A stretch of DNA of 64,000 nucleotides from Brotonthovivens ammoniilytica (GCF_025566885.1 NZ_JAOQJQ010000009.1:50995-114994), one strand, 5' to 3'; counted from the first letter of the stretch, positions 26,029-36,026 are shown. Made by a program: numbers and translations. The notes: a model not told the origin generated them from the sequence alone.

Positions 26029-27414
26029 CTACTCCTCTCTTTCCTGTATACATAAAAACTCCTGATAGAGTGATTGCCCGTCTGATTTTACAATACCAAC
26101 CGGCACTTGTAAAGTTTTTTCCAGCTCTTCCACGGTAATATCATCCAAAAATACGAATTCTCCGCTGCGAAGCATATTACAGGGCAGCAGCAGCTTTTCT
26201 CCCAGTTCCAGAGCACAGAGCTGCTGAGCTAAATCCTGTCCGGTAATCAGTCCGGATACGGTAATCTGATTTCCGAAAAATTCATTTTCTATCGGAACCA
26301 CCTGTATTTTGGTTTCCGGATGCAGTGCCGTAAACATCCCCGCCAGTTTCATAAGCATGGGAGCTGCCAGCTTTCCAGTTGCCACTGTTATTTTATGATG
26401 CCCGGTTTTCGCCTTTTTTTTCCTGCCAAACCGGAATTTTGGGGAAAATATTGCATTTTCCTGTTCTTTTTGGTCTTCTTTCAGGGCTGCTGTAAATTCT
26501 TCATATAAAAGACGCATCATGCCAACACCGTTTTCCAGCTGGATATAACCGTCATACCGTTCCTCTTCTGGAAAATCCTGTCCGGCCAGCAGATACCATT
26601 CATCGCCGGCATGAATAAAATGGGTACCGTGTTTTTCATAACAGATGTCCTGCCATTTATGAATGATCTCAAGAACCTTTCTGGCATCTTCCTTTAAAAA
26701 AGGCTCCAGAGGATACAGATTGTCACGATACCTTGTCATTCCCACCGGCACTACCGAAACACTTTCCATAAAGGGCAGATACCCGGTCAGCTCCCGGATG
26801 CTTCGCTCAAGCTCATCCCCATCATTGATTCCTTTACAGAGTACAATCTGGCCATTCATCTCTATCCCGGCCTCATACAGGCGCTGTATTTTCTTTAACG
26901 CATCTCCCGCAAACCGGTTATTCAGCATCTGACAGCGGAGCTCTGGGTTTGTGGTATGCACAGATATATTGATGGGGGCCAGTTTATACTTAATGATGCG
27001 GTCAATATCCTTATCAGACATATTCGTAAGGGTTACATAATTCCCCTGAAGAAAGGACAGCCTGGAATCATCATCTTTAAAATAAAGAGTTTCCCTCATA
27101 TTAGGCGGCATCTGATCAATAAAGCAGAAGATACATTTATTACAGCAGGAACGGTACTCATCCATCAGTCCGTTTTCAAATGTAATTCCAAGGTCCTGGG
27201 AATATTCTTTTTCAATCTCCAGTTCCCACTCTTCCCCGCTTTCCTTCCGAACCAAAAGAGTCAGTGACTCGTCACTGACCAGATAATGAAAGTCAAAAAC
27301 ATCCTCTATTGTCTGCCCATTCACAGCAAGAAGCACATCACCGGGAACCAAATTCAGTTCCTGTGCGATGCTGCCGTCCTCCACCTGAATTATTTTATGT
27401 TCTTTTGTCTGCAT
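26029..27414 (-). CDS. DUF512 radical SAM-like protein with PDZ domain
   Basis: A 461-residue protein. It starts with a PDZ-like fold (IIQVEDGSIAQELNLVPGD ... LLAVNGQTIEDV). A radical SAM-like region follows with the cysteine cluster CCNKCIFCFIDQMP (about 80-95). The C-terminal DUF512 domain ends it. The family is common in Clostridia, often next to der, and its reaction is unknown. The start at 27414 (AAGGAT upstream) gives the family N-terminus. The frame stays open to 27720, but that extension is translated repeat DNA (YRRYYVVIKLKSADSYRA). Confidence 0.9.
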   Translation of the reverse strand: MQTKEHKIIQVEDGSIAQELNLVPGDVLLAVNGQTIEDVFDFHYLVSDESLTLLVRKESGEEWELEIEKEYSQDLGITFENGLMDEYRSCCNKCIFCFIDQMPPNMRETLYFKDDDSRLSFLQGNYVTLTNMSDKDIDRIIKYKLAPINISVHTTNPELRCQMLNNRFAGDALKKIQRLYEAGIEMNGQIVLCKGINDGDELERSIRELTGYLPFMESVSVVPVGMTRYRDNLYPLEPFLKEDARKVLEIIHKWQDICYEKHGTHFIHAGDEWYLLAGQDFPEEERYDGYIQLENGVGMMRLLYEEFTAALKEDQKEQENAIFSPKFRFGRKKKAKTGHHKITVATGKLAAPMLMKLAGMFTALHPETKIQVVPIENEFFGNQITVSGLITGQDLAQQLCALELGEKLLLPCNMLRSGEFVFLDDITVEELEKTLQVPVGIVKSDGQSLYQEFLCIQEREE

Positions 27415-27532
27415 ATTATTATCCTTGTCCTTATTTATAAGCTTTGAAACAGGTAAATTCTTTGATATCCAAAGCTTATATATCGGTATTATCATACACC
27501 AGTTTTTCTTCCTGCGCAAACCTGAAATGCCC

Positions 27533-27600
27533 CGGAGCGTTTTTGCTCTATAGGAATCGGCACTTTTCAGTTTTATCACAACATAGTATCTCCTATAGAG
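27533..27600 (-). repeat. Dispersed repeat, copy 6 (distal module only)
   Basis: Only the CTATAGG stem module with a few flanking GC-module bases (CGGAGCG). It directly abuts complete copy 7 in tandem. The 27415-27804 intergenic region contains these two copies and a terminator and nothing else gene-like. Confidence 0.8.
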
Positions 27601-27607
27601 TAAAAAA

Positions 27608-27758
27608 GAATCCTGCCACGGCGGGATTCTCCGCCTGCGGCGGGTTGCGTAAACAACATGATTCCACTCCGCCGCAGTGCGATCCACAGCGGAGCGTTTT
27701 TGCTCTATAGGAATCAGCACTTTTCAGTTTTATCACAACATAGTATCTCCTATAGAGC
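27608..27758 (-). repeat. Dispersed repeat, copy 7 (complete)
   Basis: Complete copy. The proximal hairpin reads GAATCC(C/T)GC with a compensating G.T pair and is followed on the minus strand by CTTTTTTAC. Lies upstream of the DUF512 gene, in tandem with copy 6. Confidence 0.85.
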
Positions 27759-27759
27759 A

Positions 27760-27795
27760 AAAAAAGAATGCGCCGCGCACATTCTTTTTTTGAAA
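27760..27795. terminator. Bidirectional terminator after the anti-sigma gene
   Basis: AAAAAAAGAATG-cgccgcgca-CATTCTTTTTTT, symmetric with runs of A and T, just past the anti-sigma stop codon. Confidence 0.75.
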
Positions 27796-27804
27796 ATTCA
27801 CATA

Positions 27805-28617
27805 TTATTGTATCAGTTCCTCCCGGTTATATCCAGAATCTTCATATAACAGCTCCAGGACATCCTCATTCAACGTTATCATATGAAATGCTGCATTCAC
27901 TTCCTGATGATCTGAATACATTGCAATATTGGGAGTTATTTTGCCTCCGGAAACAAAAGCGGTCATATAGGCGCTGCTGCCGTCCTCCAGCATCAGTTTC
28001 ATTCCAATCTGCCACTGACCGTCCACATAATCAGCACTTCCGTAGGAATCCTCTTCCACCTGAAGACCCTGAGCCTTCAGCATCTGCATCTGCTCTGTAA
28101 AAGAACTCCTGCAGGCATTCTGATACCAGTCATATCCCCGCTCTGAGAGCTTCTCTCCCTGTTCTTTTAATGCATAAGTGCCATCTGTCAGATGTTCATA
28201 ATTTCCCTGTATATCCAGATAACCATATGCCTTTTCGTATTCTTTGTTCTCCACTGCATCTAAAAATCCGGATACTGTGCGGATTTCCCTGACATTTGTA
28301 AAGCACCTTCCTGTTTTGCGGATTTGATTGACAGAAGGGACACTAAGTACCGCTGCCGCAGATGCCAGGATAAGAATCAGAAATCCCCGCTTTTGTCTCC
28401 GCCTTATTTTTTGATATCCACGCTTTAAGACCTCTGCCTCCGGTTCCTTACAGACTGTCTCCTCCAAAAATTCCTGCTGAAAGGTTTCACTTAATCCCCT
28501 GCAGGTATTGCATGTCTTTACATGTGCTTCTACAAGCTTCTTTGTTTCTTCACTGCAGCACCCGTCCTCATACAGCGGCAGCAAATCTTTTATTACTTCA
28601 CAGCTGCATTCTTTCAT
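27805..28617 (-). CDS. Anti-sigma factor with zinc-finger (zf-HC2-like) N-terminus
   Basis: A 270-residue membrane protein. The N-terminus has the HxxxCxxC motif HVKTCNTC (about 32-39) plus C4/C6 and the paired Cys at 20-21, as in zinc-binding anti-sigma domains. One transmembrane helix lies near residues 76-95 (RGFLILILASAAAVLSVPS). The extracytoplasmic part (100-270) has a GFLDAVENKEYEKAYGYL region and may sense a signal. Its start overlaps the stop of the ECF sigma gene (ATGA), the classic pairing. The signal is unknown. Confidence 0.85.
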   Translation of the reverse strand: MKECSCEVIKDLLPLYEDGCCSEETKKLVEAHVKTCNTCRGLSETFQQEFLEETVCKEPEAEVLKRGYQKIRRRQKRGFLILILASAAAVLSVPSVNQIRKTGRCFTNVREIRTVSGFLDAVENKEYEKAYGYLDIQGNYEHLTDGTYALKEQGEKLSERGYDWYQNACRSSFTEQMQMLKAQGLQVEEDSYGSADYVDGQWQIGMKLMLEDGSSAYMTAFVSGGKITPNIAMYSDHQEVNAAFHMITLNEDVLELLYEDSGYNREELIQ

Positions 28618-29099
28618 CGGTATCCCTCCATTCGTTCAGCCAGCATAGCTTTTCCCCGAAAAAAGGTTACTTTGGCCCAGCTTTCTGTTTTCCGGTACTT
28701 CCCGGCAATTTCTTTATATGTCAGCTCCGCATAGACCCGAAGTACTATCACATCCTGGTAAGGATTCGGAAGATTCCGTATTTCCTGCCGCATGATTTCC
28801 AAAAGCTGTTTTTTGAGCACCTCCTGTTCAGGACTGTCTCCTTCTTTGTTTTCCGGATTTTGTTCTGTTTTCGAAAAATGCTTTTGTCTCCTGCATTCTA
28901 AGAGCCATTCGTTTTTTCCGATTTCACAAAGCCAGGTATACAGACTGCAGCGCCCCTGAAACTGCTCAATATGCAGAAAGGCTTTATATAAAGTCTCCTG
29001 TGCCAGCTCTTCCGCTAATGTCTCATTTCCGGAGAGTTTCAGTAAAAAACAATATATTTTTTTGTAATATGTTTTAAAAATCTCCTGAAATGATTCCAT
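28614..29099 (-). CDS. ECF RNA polymerase sigma factor
   Basis: A 161-residue ECF sigma factor. Region 2 is visible as IFKTYYKKIYCFLLKLSGNE ... LAQETLYKAFLHIEQF (about 7-50). Region 4 is LPNPYQDVIVLRVYAELTYKEIA (about 115-137) followed by a recognition helix. Overlaps the anti-sigma gene by 4 bp. The 29100-29202 leader contains TGTAAC, possibly a self-recognised -35, but the rest of the promoter is unclear. Confidence 0.9.
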   Translation of the reverse strand: MESFQEIFKTYYKKIYCFLLKLSGNETLAEELAQETLYKAFLHIEQFQGRCSLYTWLCEIGKNEWLLECRRQKHFSKTEQNPENKEGDSPEQEVLKKQLLEIMRQEIRNLPNPYQDVIVLRVYAELTYKEIAGKYRKTESWAKVTFFRGKAMLAERMEGYR

Positions 29100-29202
29100 C
29101 TTCCCTTTTCTCAGTTCTCTGCTTTTTGCTTTTCCTTTTGTGACCTTTCTTTACTTATTAGATACCGATACCAGAATAAAGTTACACCATTTTTACTATT
29201 TT

Positions 29203-29754
29203 TTATAAAACAACATGGCCGTAATAAATCGTATCCACCCCCGGCCCTCTGTCATCTTTTAACACCACAAGCTTTTCGTATCCTCTGCGGGCAAGTCCGT
29301 TCATATGGGCCCCATTCAAGGACCATGTCCGGGTAGAGACTCTCGGACAATTACAGATTTTTGTCCCTTCTGCTTCCATATAGTCATAGAGTTTTCCCAT
29401 AACACTCTGCCCCCTGCAGTGTTTTCGGACACAAATGGTAGTAATATACAAAGATGTTCCAAAGTCTTCTAAAGCTTCACAGATATAATCCGTTTTAAAG
29501 GTCATAAAACCAATGACACATCCTGTATCATCATAGGCCAGAAGAAACTGCTGTTTTATCATTTCTTCAAAATAAACCGTCGGCTGTCCGGACTTTATCA
29601 TTGTTTCTCCGGGGGCTGCTTTTAACTGCTTTTGGGCTGAACTGTTCCGGGCGGATAATGGAGGATAAAACTCATCATCACACTGACATAAAATTTCCCA
29701 TACTTGTTCTCTTTCCTGCTCATTTAATGCTGTTCCCTTATATTCAATCTTCAT
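29203..29754 (-). CDS. GNAT family N-acetyltransferase
   Basis: A 183-residue protein with a GNAT-like core (FLLAYDDTGCVIGFMTF, TSLYITTICVRKHCRGQSVMGKLYDYME). The V-x-x-x-x-R-G-x-x acetyl-CoA loop is CVRKHCRGQS. The substrate is unknown. Its ATG at 29754 lies inside the end of the KAP-methyltransferase gene (11 bp overlap), with GGGAGAA as ribosome site in that gene. The tight overlap suggests a two-gene unit. A longer open frame to 29823 would run deeper into that gene and is not needed. Confidence 0.8.
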   Translation of the reverse strand: MKIEYKGTALNEQEREQVWEILCQCDDEFYPPLSARNSSAQKQLKAAPGETMIKSGQPTVYFEEMIKQQFLLAYDDTGCVIGFMTFKTDYICEALEDFGTSLYITTICVRKHCRGQSVMGKLYDYMEAEGTKICNCPRVSTRTWSLNGAHMNGLARRGYEKLVVLKDDRGPGVDTIYYGHVVL

Positions 29755-31918
29755 CTTCCTGTTCTCCCTGCTTTTTCTTTGGTCTGGCTGCAAATATGTA
29801 CAGACGGTGAGAAGATTTATCAACTTCTTCTGCTGCGCAGATTCTGAAATATTCTTCCTTTACCGCTTCATACTCTTCCTCTGTTACCGATGAAATCTTG
29901 TAAAAAATCAGACTTGCATTGGCAAAATTGTCTACCAGATTGTCATTGTCCTTCTCATCAGAATATACGCTTTCCACACGAATATCCTCAAAACCAATAG
30001 AAGAAAGTAAAAGCTCCATCTCTTTCTTTTTGGGATAAAAAGCAGGAAACAGCCATTTTTTATACTTTTCTTCCAGACCTGTATTCTTAATCGCCTGGCG
30101 GACCGTCTTATGAAGTCCTGCATAGGTTCCATATCCCCCTTGATGGACAGCCAGCTCTCCCCCCGGCTCCAGTGCATCAAATAACAGCTGATACATTCTC
30201 TTTTCGTCGGTAATCCAGTGAAGGGTGGCATTGGAAAAAATCAGATCATATACCCCCCTCTCCTTTAAATCCAGGGCATTCATCACGTCAAAATCAATCC
30301 CGCCTTCATAGCTTCCTTCCGGAATTGTCCCAAGCAGCTGCAGATATTTTTCATTGGCTTTTTCAATCTGGCTTACTGCCAGGTCAAAAGCCCGTACCTG
30401 CATATCCCGGTTCTGATTCCACAAATCCAGGGTTGTATTCCCATTGCCGCAGCCCACATCTAACACTTTCGTAAATCGGCTGAAATCAATGGCACTTACC
30501 AGCTTTGTTCCCTGACGGTACTGAGTCTGAGAAGACCGGTCATAAGCTTCCCCGTCGTATTCGATCTGTTCATTCTCATCCTGGGTTCTGCAGATGACAT
30601 TTACAATGCCAAGAGCGTCCTCCACCCGCTCTCCCACCTTATGACAGCGGTCCTGCAGCTGTTCATAGATTTCCAGCAGACGGGCAACCCGGTGATAATT
30701 ATGGCGGATCACCGCATCCTGGGACACTACTCTGTAAATAATCTCCTTCCATTCCTCATCCAGCTTGTACTGATTTTTTGTAAACTCACTGATTTCTTCC
30801 TGTTTTTCCATTATAAAGCTCAGTTTCCAGGTATCCAGATTATTATTTTTACAAAGAATCGTATACACCTTTGGGAAAGATAACTGCAGCGCCATTAAAA
30901 GCAGCTCCATCATCCGAAGTTCTGCGTGACGCTTTTCCTCCCCCAGCTTCATAGCCGTCATCAGGTGAAGCATATTTAAAAGCCGCTTCATGGTCCGGGG
31001 ATTTTTATTAGTAGCCAGCTGAAAGATTTCTACAATCCGCCCCTCATATTTTTCATAATCATATTCCCGTTCAAAATAGTCAATCCGTTTTAACCGTCCA
31101 AGTACCATGTCTTTGATATCATATTTTGCCATGGGAATCATGTAGGGAACCTGAATCAGCTTGTCAAAAAAGTCCTGTCCAATGTTTCTGTTGGCCAGAT
31201 GCTTTCTTCCGTATTTTTGTTCAATGCCAAATGTCACCACATCATAGTCGATGGCCAGAACGAAAATACATTTCTCTATATCAAACAGGTTTTTCAATGC
31301 CTCAAGAAGAGTCACCGCAAGCCTTGGCTCTAACCGGTCCAGATCATCTACAAAAATAATAAATGCCTGATCTGTCACCCCGTTCCCCTTTTGCGCCACC
31401 TCCTGCTTTAAAAAAGCTTCAAACTCATGCTTTAATGTTTTTACGGATGCGTAATCATGTCCTCCAAATACTTTATCCAGCACTTTCCCGGAGGTTTCTA
31501 GTTCAATGTTAATAATGGACATCATCACACTGGAAACACCCTTTAAATATTCCTTCACCTGGCGTTTGCGCTCTTCATTTTTCTGTTTTGTATGCAGCTT
31601 CTCAAAATGCCGTTCCATCTGAGAAAACAGACTGGTGAGAAGTTTTTTTACCGCCACCCCGTATTCATTTTCCAAAAACAAATCCCAGGTATTCAGCCAG
31701 ATTGCTTCATATCGTTCCTCCTGGGATACCAAAGGAGAACACAGGCAGTTTTCCATCATTTTCATAAAAGATGTCTTCCCGCTTCCCCACTCCCCGTGAA
31801 GTGCAATAGTAATTGGCGTGTCGCTGCTTTTTATAAAGGTACACAGTCCCTGCACATATCTTTGAATACCAAACTCGTCCTGTTCTAGTGTTTCCACAGG
31901 TATATCTCTTCGCTCCAT
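29744..31918 (-). CDS. KAP-family P-loop NTPase fused to a SAM-dependent methyltransferase
   Basis: A 724-residue two-domain protein. Residues about 1-450 form a KAP NTPase with Walker A GEWGSGKT (42-49), Walker B AFIIFVDDLDRLEP (about 185-198) and the KNPRTMKRLLN sensor-like segment. Residues about 465-720 form a class I methyltransferase with motif I VLDVGCGNGNT (about 484-494) and a FSNATLHWITDE segment as in trans-aconitate-type enzymes. KAP proteins include the phage-exclusion protein PifA. I start at the ATG at 31918. A GTG at 31942 is also in frame, but it lies about 7 bp from the predicted transcript start and would have no room for a ribosome site. Confidence 0.88.
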   Translation of the reverse strand: MERRDIPVETLEQDEFGIQRYVQGLCTFIKSSDTPITIALHGEWGSGKTSFMKMMENCLCSPLVSQEERYEAIWLNTWDLFLENEYGVAVKKLLTSLFSQMERHFEKLHTKQKNEERKRQVKEYLKGVSSVMMSIINIELETSGKVLDKVFGGHDYASVKTLKHEFEAFLKQEVAQKGNGVTDQAFIIFVDDLDRLEPRLAVTLLEALKNLFDIEKCIFVLAIDYDVVTFGIEQKYGRKHLANRNIGQDFFDKLIQVPYMIPMAKYDIKDMVLGRLKRIDYFEREYDYEKYEGRIVEIFQLATNKNPRTMKRLLNMLHLMTAMKLGEEKRHAELRMMELLLMALQLSFPKVYTILCKNNNLDTWKLSFIMEKQEEISEFTKNQYKLDEEWKEIIYRVVSQDAVIRHNYHRVARLLEIYEQLQDRCHKVGERVEDALGIVNVICRTQDENEQIEYDGEAYDRSSQTQYRQGTKLVSAIDFSRFTKVLDVGCGNGNTTLDLWNQNRDMQVRAFDLAVSQIEKANEKYLQLLGTIPEGSYEGGIDFDVMNALDLKERGVYDLIFSNATLHWITDEKRMYQLLFDALEPGGELAVHQGGYGTYAGLHKTVRQAIKNTGLEEKYKKWLFPAFYPKKKEMELLLSSIGFEDIRVESVYSDEKDNDNLVDNFANASLIFYKISSVTEEEYEAVKEEYFRICAAEEVDKSSHRLYIFAARPKKKQGEQEDED

Positions 31919-31955
31919 CGTTCCTTCCCCTTTGTCTTTCACTTGATCTTCCTTT

Positions 31956-31984
31956 AGTTTAACAATGAATCATCCCGGTCACAA
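31956..31984 (-). promoter_or_regulatory. Promoter of the KAP-methyltransferase/GNAT unit
   Basis: On the minus strand TTGTGA, 17 bp, TAAACT. Its position favours the ATG at 31918 over the upstream GTG as the start codon. Confidence 0.45.
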
Positions 31985-32045
31985 CTGATTTTTTCAAAAA
32001 AGAATATTCGCTGCGCTCTATCAGCAGTGTCCTTGAAAACCGGGA

Positions 32046-32098
32046 CAAAAAAAAGCTCTGACGACACATATGTGTATCGTCAGAACTTCTTTTTTCAT
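32046..32098 (-). terminator. Terminator after nifJ
   Basis: On the minus strand AGTTCTGACGATACACA-tatg-TGTGTCGTCAGAGCT (one mismatch) is followed by TTTTTTTT. A run of A on the other side makes it look bidirectional. Confidence 0.88.
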
Positions 32099-32137
32099 TA
32101 GGTTATACATTCAGCTTCAAAATCTATTGATTTGAAA

Positions 32138-35100
32138 TTACTCCTCAGCACCGTAAAGTGTTACTAATTTATTCAGATATTTATATCTTTCTTTTGCATT
32201 CTTTTCAGCTGCATCAAAGAGTTTTTCTGCTCTTTCCGGATTGAATCTTGCTAAAGCATTGTAACGTACTTCGCCGTTTAAGAACTCTTTGTAATCGCCT
32301 GTAGGAGCTTTGCTGTCCAGTGAGAATGCTGCTTTTCCTTCTTCTGCCAGTGCAGGGTTGAAACGGAAGTTATGCCAGTAGCCTGCTGCTACTGCCTCTT
32401 TCTCTTCTGTCTGCGCTTTGCTCATACCTTTCTTGATACCATGGTTGATACATGGAGCGTAAGCAATAATCAGAGATGGTCCCGGATAGCTTTCTGCCTC
32501 TGCAATAGCTTTTACACACTGATTATAATCAGCGCCCATTGCGATCTGTGCTACATATACATAACCGTAGCTCATTGCAATACTTGCCAGGTCTTTCTTC
32601 TTAATATCTTTACCGCCTGCTGCAAACTGTGCAGTTGCACCTGTAGGTGTTGCTTTGGAAGACTGACCGCCGGTATTGGAGTAAACTTCTGTATCAAATA
32701 CCATAATGTTAATGTCCTGACCGCTTGCCAGTACGTGATCTAGACCGCCGAATCCGATATCGTATGCCCATCCGTCACCGCCGAAGATCCACTGGGATTT
32801 TTTAGCCAGATACTGTTTGTCCTTTAAGATCTCTCCGGCTTTGTCGCATCCACATGCTTCCAGTGCTGCAACCAGTTTATCTGTTGCAGGTCCGTTTTCC
32901 ACACCGCTTGTATAAGTATCCAGCCATTCCTGACCGGCTGCTTTTACATCTTCATTGGATCCGTTAGCAACAACATCTTCTACTTTCTCTTTCAGAGCGC
33001 CTCTTAATGCATTGTTTGCAAGAAGCATACCGTAACCAAACTCTGCCGCATCCTCAAACAGAGAATTAGACCATGCAGGACCATGTCCTTTTGCATTTAC
33101 CGTATATGGTGTGGACGGTGAAGAGTTACCCCAGATAGAAGAGCATCCTGTAGCATTTGCAATGTACATTCTGTCACCAAACAGCTGTGTAATTAATTTC
33201 GCATAAGGTGTCTCTCCACAGCCTGCACATGCTCCTGAGAACTCAAGCAGCGGTTTCTTAAACTGAGAACCTTTTACTGTATTCATTTTGAATTTATCTA
33301 CAATATCAGTTTTTTCAGGAAGGCTTGCTGCATAATCAAAGTATTTCTGCTGTGCTGCATTTGCTTCAAAGTTGTTCATTGTAATTGCTTTTTCTTTTGC
33401 CAGGCAGACATTTACGCAGGAACCGCAGCCTGTACAGTCATATGCGGATACCACAATAGCAAATTTCTTGTCTGTTCCTCTTAAATCAAGCATCTGCATA
33501 CCTTCCGGAGCGTTGGCAGCTTCTTCTACAGTCATAGCTACCGGACGGATAACTGCATGGGGGCATACATAAGAACATACATTACACTGAATACATTTTG
33601 CCGCATCCCATACAGGTACATCTACAGCAATACCACGTTTTTCATATGCGGAAGATCCGGATGGTGTGGAACCGTCAGCGTATTTTTTCACTACAGATAC
33701 AGGTACTGAATTACCCATCTGGCCGTTTACTTTTTTCTGAATATCATTTACAAAATCAACTACATCCTGACGGTCACCGGTTGCAGCTTCTCCTGTAATA
33801 GAAGTATCCGCTGCCGTTTTCCAGCTTTCCGGCACTTCAATTTTAACAATTGCATTTGCCCCTGCATCAATGGCATCGTAATTCATCTGTACGATCTTAT
33901 CGCCTTTTCTTCCGTAAGTAGCTTTTGCTGCTTCTTTCATCAGTGTGTTTGCCTGATCTGCCGGAATAATATTTGCAAGTTTGAAGAATGCAGACTGTAA
34001 TACCGTATTGATACGGCCTCCCAGTCCGATTTCTTTACCGATTTTAATACCGTCGATGGTATAGAACTGAATATTGTTTTCTGCAATATAACGTTTTGCC
34101 TGTCCCGGAAGATGTTTCTCCAATCCTTCCATATCCCAGGAGCAGTTTAACAGGAATGTTCCACCCGGAACCAGATCCTGAACCATGTTGTATTTCTGTA
34201 CATATGCAGGACAGTGACATGCAACAAAGTTTGCTTTATTAATCAGGTAGGTTGAGTGAATCGGAGATTTTCCAAAACGAAGATGGGAAATCGTTACACC
34301 GCCTGATTTTTTAGAGTCATAATCAAAATATGCCTGCGCATACATGTCTGTATTATCACCGATAATTTTAATGGAGTTTTTATTTGCTCCAACAGTACCG
34401 TCAGCTCCAAGACCCCAGAATTTACAGCTGATGGTTCCTTCCGGAGAAGTTACCGGATGCTCTTCTTCTGCCAGAGACAGATTAGAAACATCATCAATGA
34501 TACCAATTGTAAATTCACCTTTGTCTGCATTGTGGTAAACAGCCATAATCTGTCCCGGTGTTGTATCTTTAGAGCCAAGGCCGTAACGTCCTGTAAAGAT
34601 TTCAACTCCGTCAAATTTTGTGCCTTTTAATGCTGCCACAACATCCAGATATAACGGTTCGCCAAGAGAGCCCGGCTCTTTTGTTCTGTCTAATACTGAG
34701 ATCTTTTTCACAGTATCCGGAATTGCTTCTAACAAAGCAGATACACAGAATGGTCTGTACAGACGTACTTTTACAAGACCGATTTTTTCGCCTTTTGCTG
34801 CAAGGAAATCAATGGTTTCCTCAATGGTCTCACATACAGAACCCATAGCGATAATAATATGTTCTGCATCTTCGGCGCCATAATAATTGAATAATTTATA
34901 GTTTGTACCAATTTTAGCATTTACTTTATCCATGTATTCCTGAACAATGGCAGGCATTTCTTCATAAGTGCTGTTGCACGCCTCTCTTGTCTGGAAGAAT
35001 AAATCCGGATTCTGTGCAGAACCCATCTCACATGGATGTGTTGGATTTAAGCAGTTGTCACGATATGCTTTTAAAGCATCCATATCCATCAGATCTTTTA

Positions 35101-35671
35101 AATCTTCGTAATCCCATGTTTCAATTTTCTGAATCTCATGAGAAGTACGGAAACCGTCAAAGAAATTGATAAACGGAAGTTTCCCTTTGATTGACGCACA
35201 GTGGGCAACGGGAGTTAAGTCCATAACTTCCTGAACAGAAGAATCACAAAGCATGGCACAGCCTGTCTGACGGCATGCGTAAACGTCTGAATGATCACCG
35301 AAAATATTCAGCGCATGTGTTGCAACGCATCGTGCAGATACATTAAACACACCTGGAAGGCCTTCGCCTGCCACTTTATAAAGATTTGGAATCATCAATA
35401 ATAATCCCTGTGAAGCTGTGTAAGTAGTTGTCAGGGCACCTGCTGCCAGTGAACCGTGAACCGTACCTGCCGCACCTGCTTCGGACTGCATTTCTGTTAC
35501 TTTAACAGTTTGTCCGAAAATATTTTTTCTGCCCTGAGTCGCCCACTCATCTGTAGCCTCTGCCATAACAGATGACGGTGTAATCGGGTAGATAGCCGCA
35601 ACATCAGTAAAAGCATATGAAGCATGTGCTGCTGCATGGTTACCATCCATGGTTTTCATAGAACGTTTCAT
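32138..35671 (-). CDS. nifJ: Pyruvate:ferredoxin (flavodoxin) oxidoreductase
   Basis: Single-chain PFOR, 1177 residues, converting pyruvate and CoA to acetyl-CoA, CO2 and reduced ferredoxin; the central fermentative enzyme here. Domains follow the usual order. Domain I has AIYPITPSSVMAE. A gamma-like domain lies in the middle. Two [4Fe-4S] motifs are CIQCNVCSYVCP and CTGCGSCVNVC (about 690-760). The proximal cluster and TPP domain have CAGCGETPYAK, GDGWAYDIGFGG and NTGGQSSKATP. Start ATG at 35671 with AGGAGG. Its reduced ferredoxin could feed the hydrogenase encoded near 49-50 kb. Confidence 0.97.
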   Translation of the reverse strand: MKRSMKTMDGNHAAAHASYAFTDVAAIYPITPSSVMAEATDEWATQGRKNIFGQTVKVTEMQSEAGAAGTVHGSLAAGALTTTYTASQGLLLMIPNLYKVAGEGLPGVFNVSARCVATHALNIFGDHSDVYACRQTGCAMLCDSSVQEVMDLTPVAHCASIKGKLPFINFFDGFRTSHEIQKIETWDYEDLKDLMDMDALKAYRDNCLNPTHPCEMGSAQNPDLFFQTREACNSTYEEMPAIVQEYMDKVNAKIGTNYKLFNYYGAEDAEHIIIAMGSVCETIEETIDFLAAKGEKIGLVKVRLYRPFCVSALLEAIPDTVKKISVLDRTKEPGSLGEPLYLDVVAALKGTKFDGVEIFTGRYGLGSKDTTPGQIMAVYHNADKGEFTIGIIDDVSNLSLAEEEHPVTSPEGTISCKFWGLGADGTVGANKNSIKIIGDNTDMYAQAYFDYDSKKSGGVTISHLRFGKSPIHSTYLINKANFVACHCPAYVQKYNMVQDLVPGGTFLLNCSWDMEGLEKHLPGQAKRYIAENNIQFYTIDGIKIGKEIGLGGRINTVLQSAFFKLANIIPADQANTLMKEAAKATYGRKGDKIVQMNYDAIDAGANAIVKIEVPESWKTAADTSITGEAATGDRQDVVDFVNDIQKKVNGQMGNSVPVSVVKKYADGSTPSGSSAYEKRGIAVDVPVWDAAKCIQCNVCSYVCPHAVIRPVAMTVEEAANAPEGMQMLDLRGTDKKFAIVVSAYDCTGCGSCVNVCLAKEKAITMNNFEANAAQQKYFDYAASLPEKTDIVDKFKMNTVKGSQFKKPLLEFSGACAGCGETPYAKLITQLFGDRMYIANATGCSSIWGNSSPSTPYTVNAKGHGPAWSNSLFEDAAEFGYGMLLANNALRGALKEKVEDVVANGSNEDVKAAGQEWLDTYTSGVENGPATDKLVAALEACGCDKAGEILKDKQYLAKKSQWIFGGDGWAYDIGFGGLDHVLASGQDINIMVFDTEVYSNTGGQSSKATPTGATAQFAAGGKDIKKKDLASIAMSYGYVYVAQIAMGADYNQCVKAIAEAESYPGPSLIIAYAPCINHGIKKGMSKAQTEEKEAVAAGYWHNFRFNPALAEEGKAAFSLDSKAPTGDYKEFLNGEVRYNALARFNPERAEKLFDAAEKNAKERYKYLNKLVTLYGAEE

Positions 35672-35767
35672 ACTAATTCCTCCTATTATTTCTACTCATT
35701 TTACTTCGTCAATTTCTTAACAATTTCTTTCTTTTATCATACAATACCAGTGCAAAAAAGCAACGTC

Positions 35768-35795
35768 ATTATACCATAATTTTGCATTTTTTCAA
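35768..35795 (-). promoter_or_regulatory. nifJ promoter
   Basis: On the minus strand TTGAAA, 16 bp, TATAAT. Near consensus, giving an untranslated leader of about 90 bases, as expected for a highly expressed gene. Confidence 0.7.
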
Positions 35796-36026
35796 ATACA
35801 CTTTTCCGGAAATACAGCCCATTTTCGGGGATTTTATTTTGATTATTTACATATTTCCACAATTTCATCCCACAATCAGATCTCTTCCAGAAATATCCAG
35901 CAGTATGATTTTGATATATTTTTCACCAGAGATCTTACTTTTTCATCTGTTCTTTCTTATTTTATCACAATATTTTGGGAATAACAGCTTAAAACACTTG
36001 CAAATTCTTTTATTTACCAATACAAT

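Noticed and set aside
27415..27720. N-terminal extension of the DUF512 protein
   Set aside because: Same reason: the extension is repeat-derived and the PDZ-like family start is at 27414.
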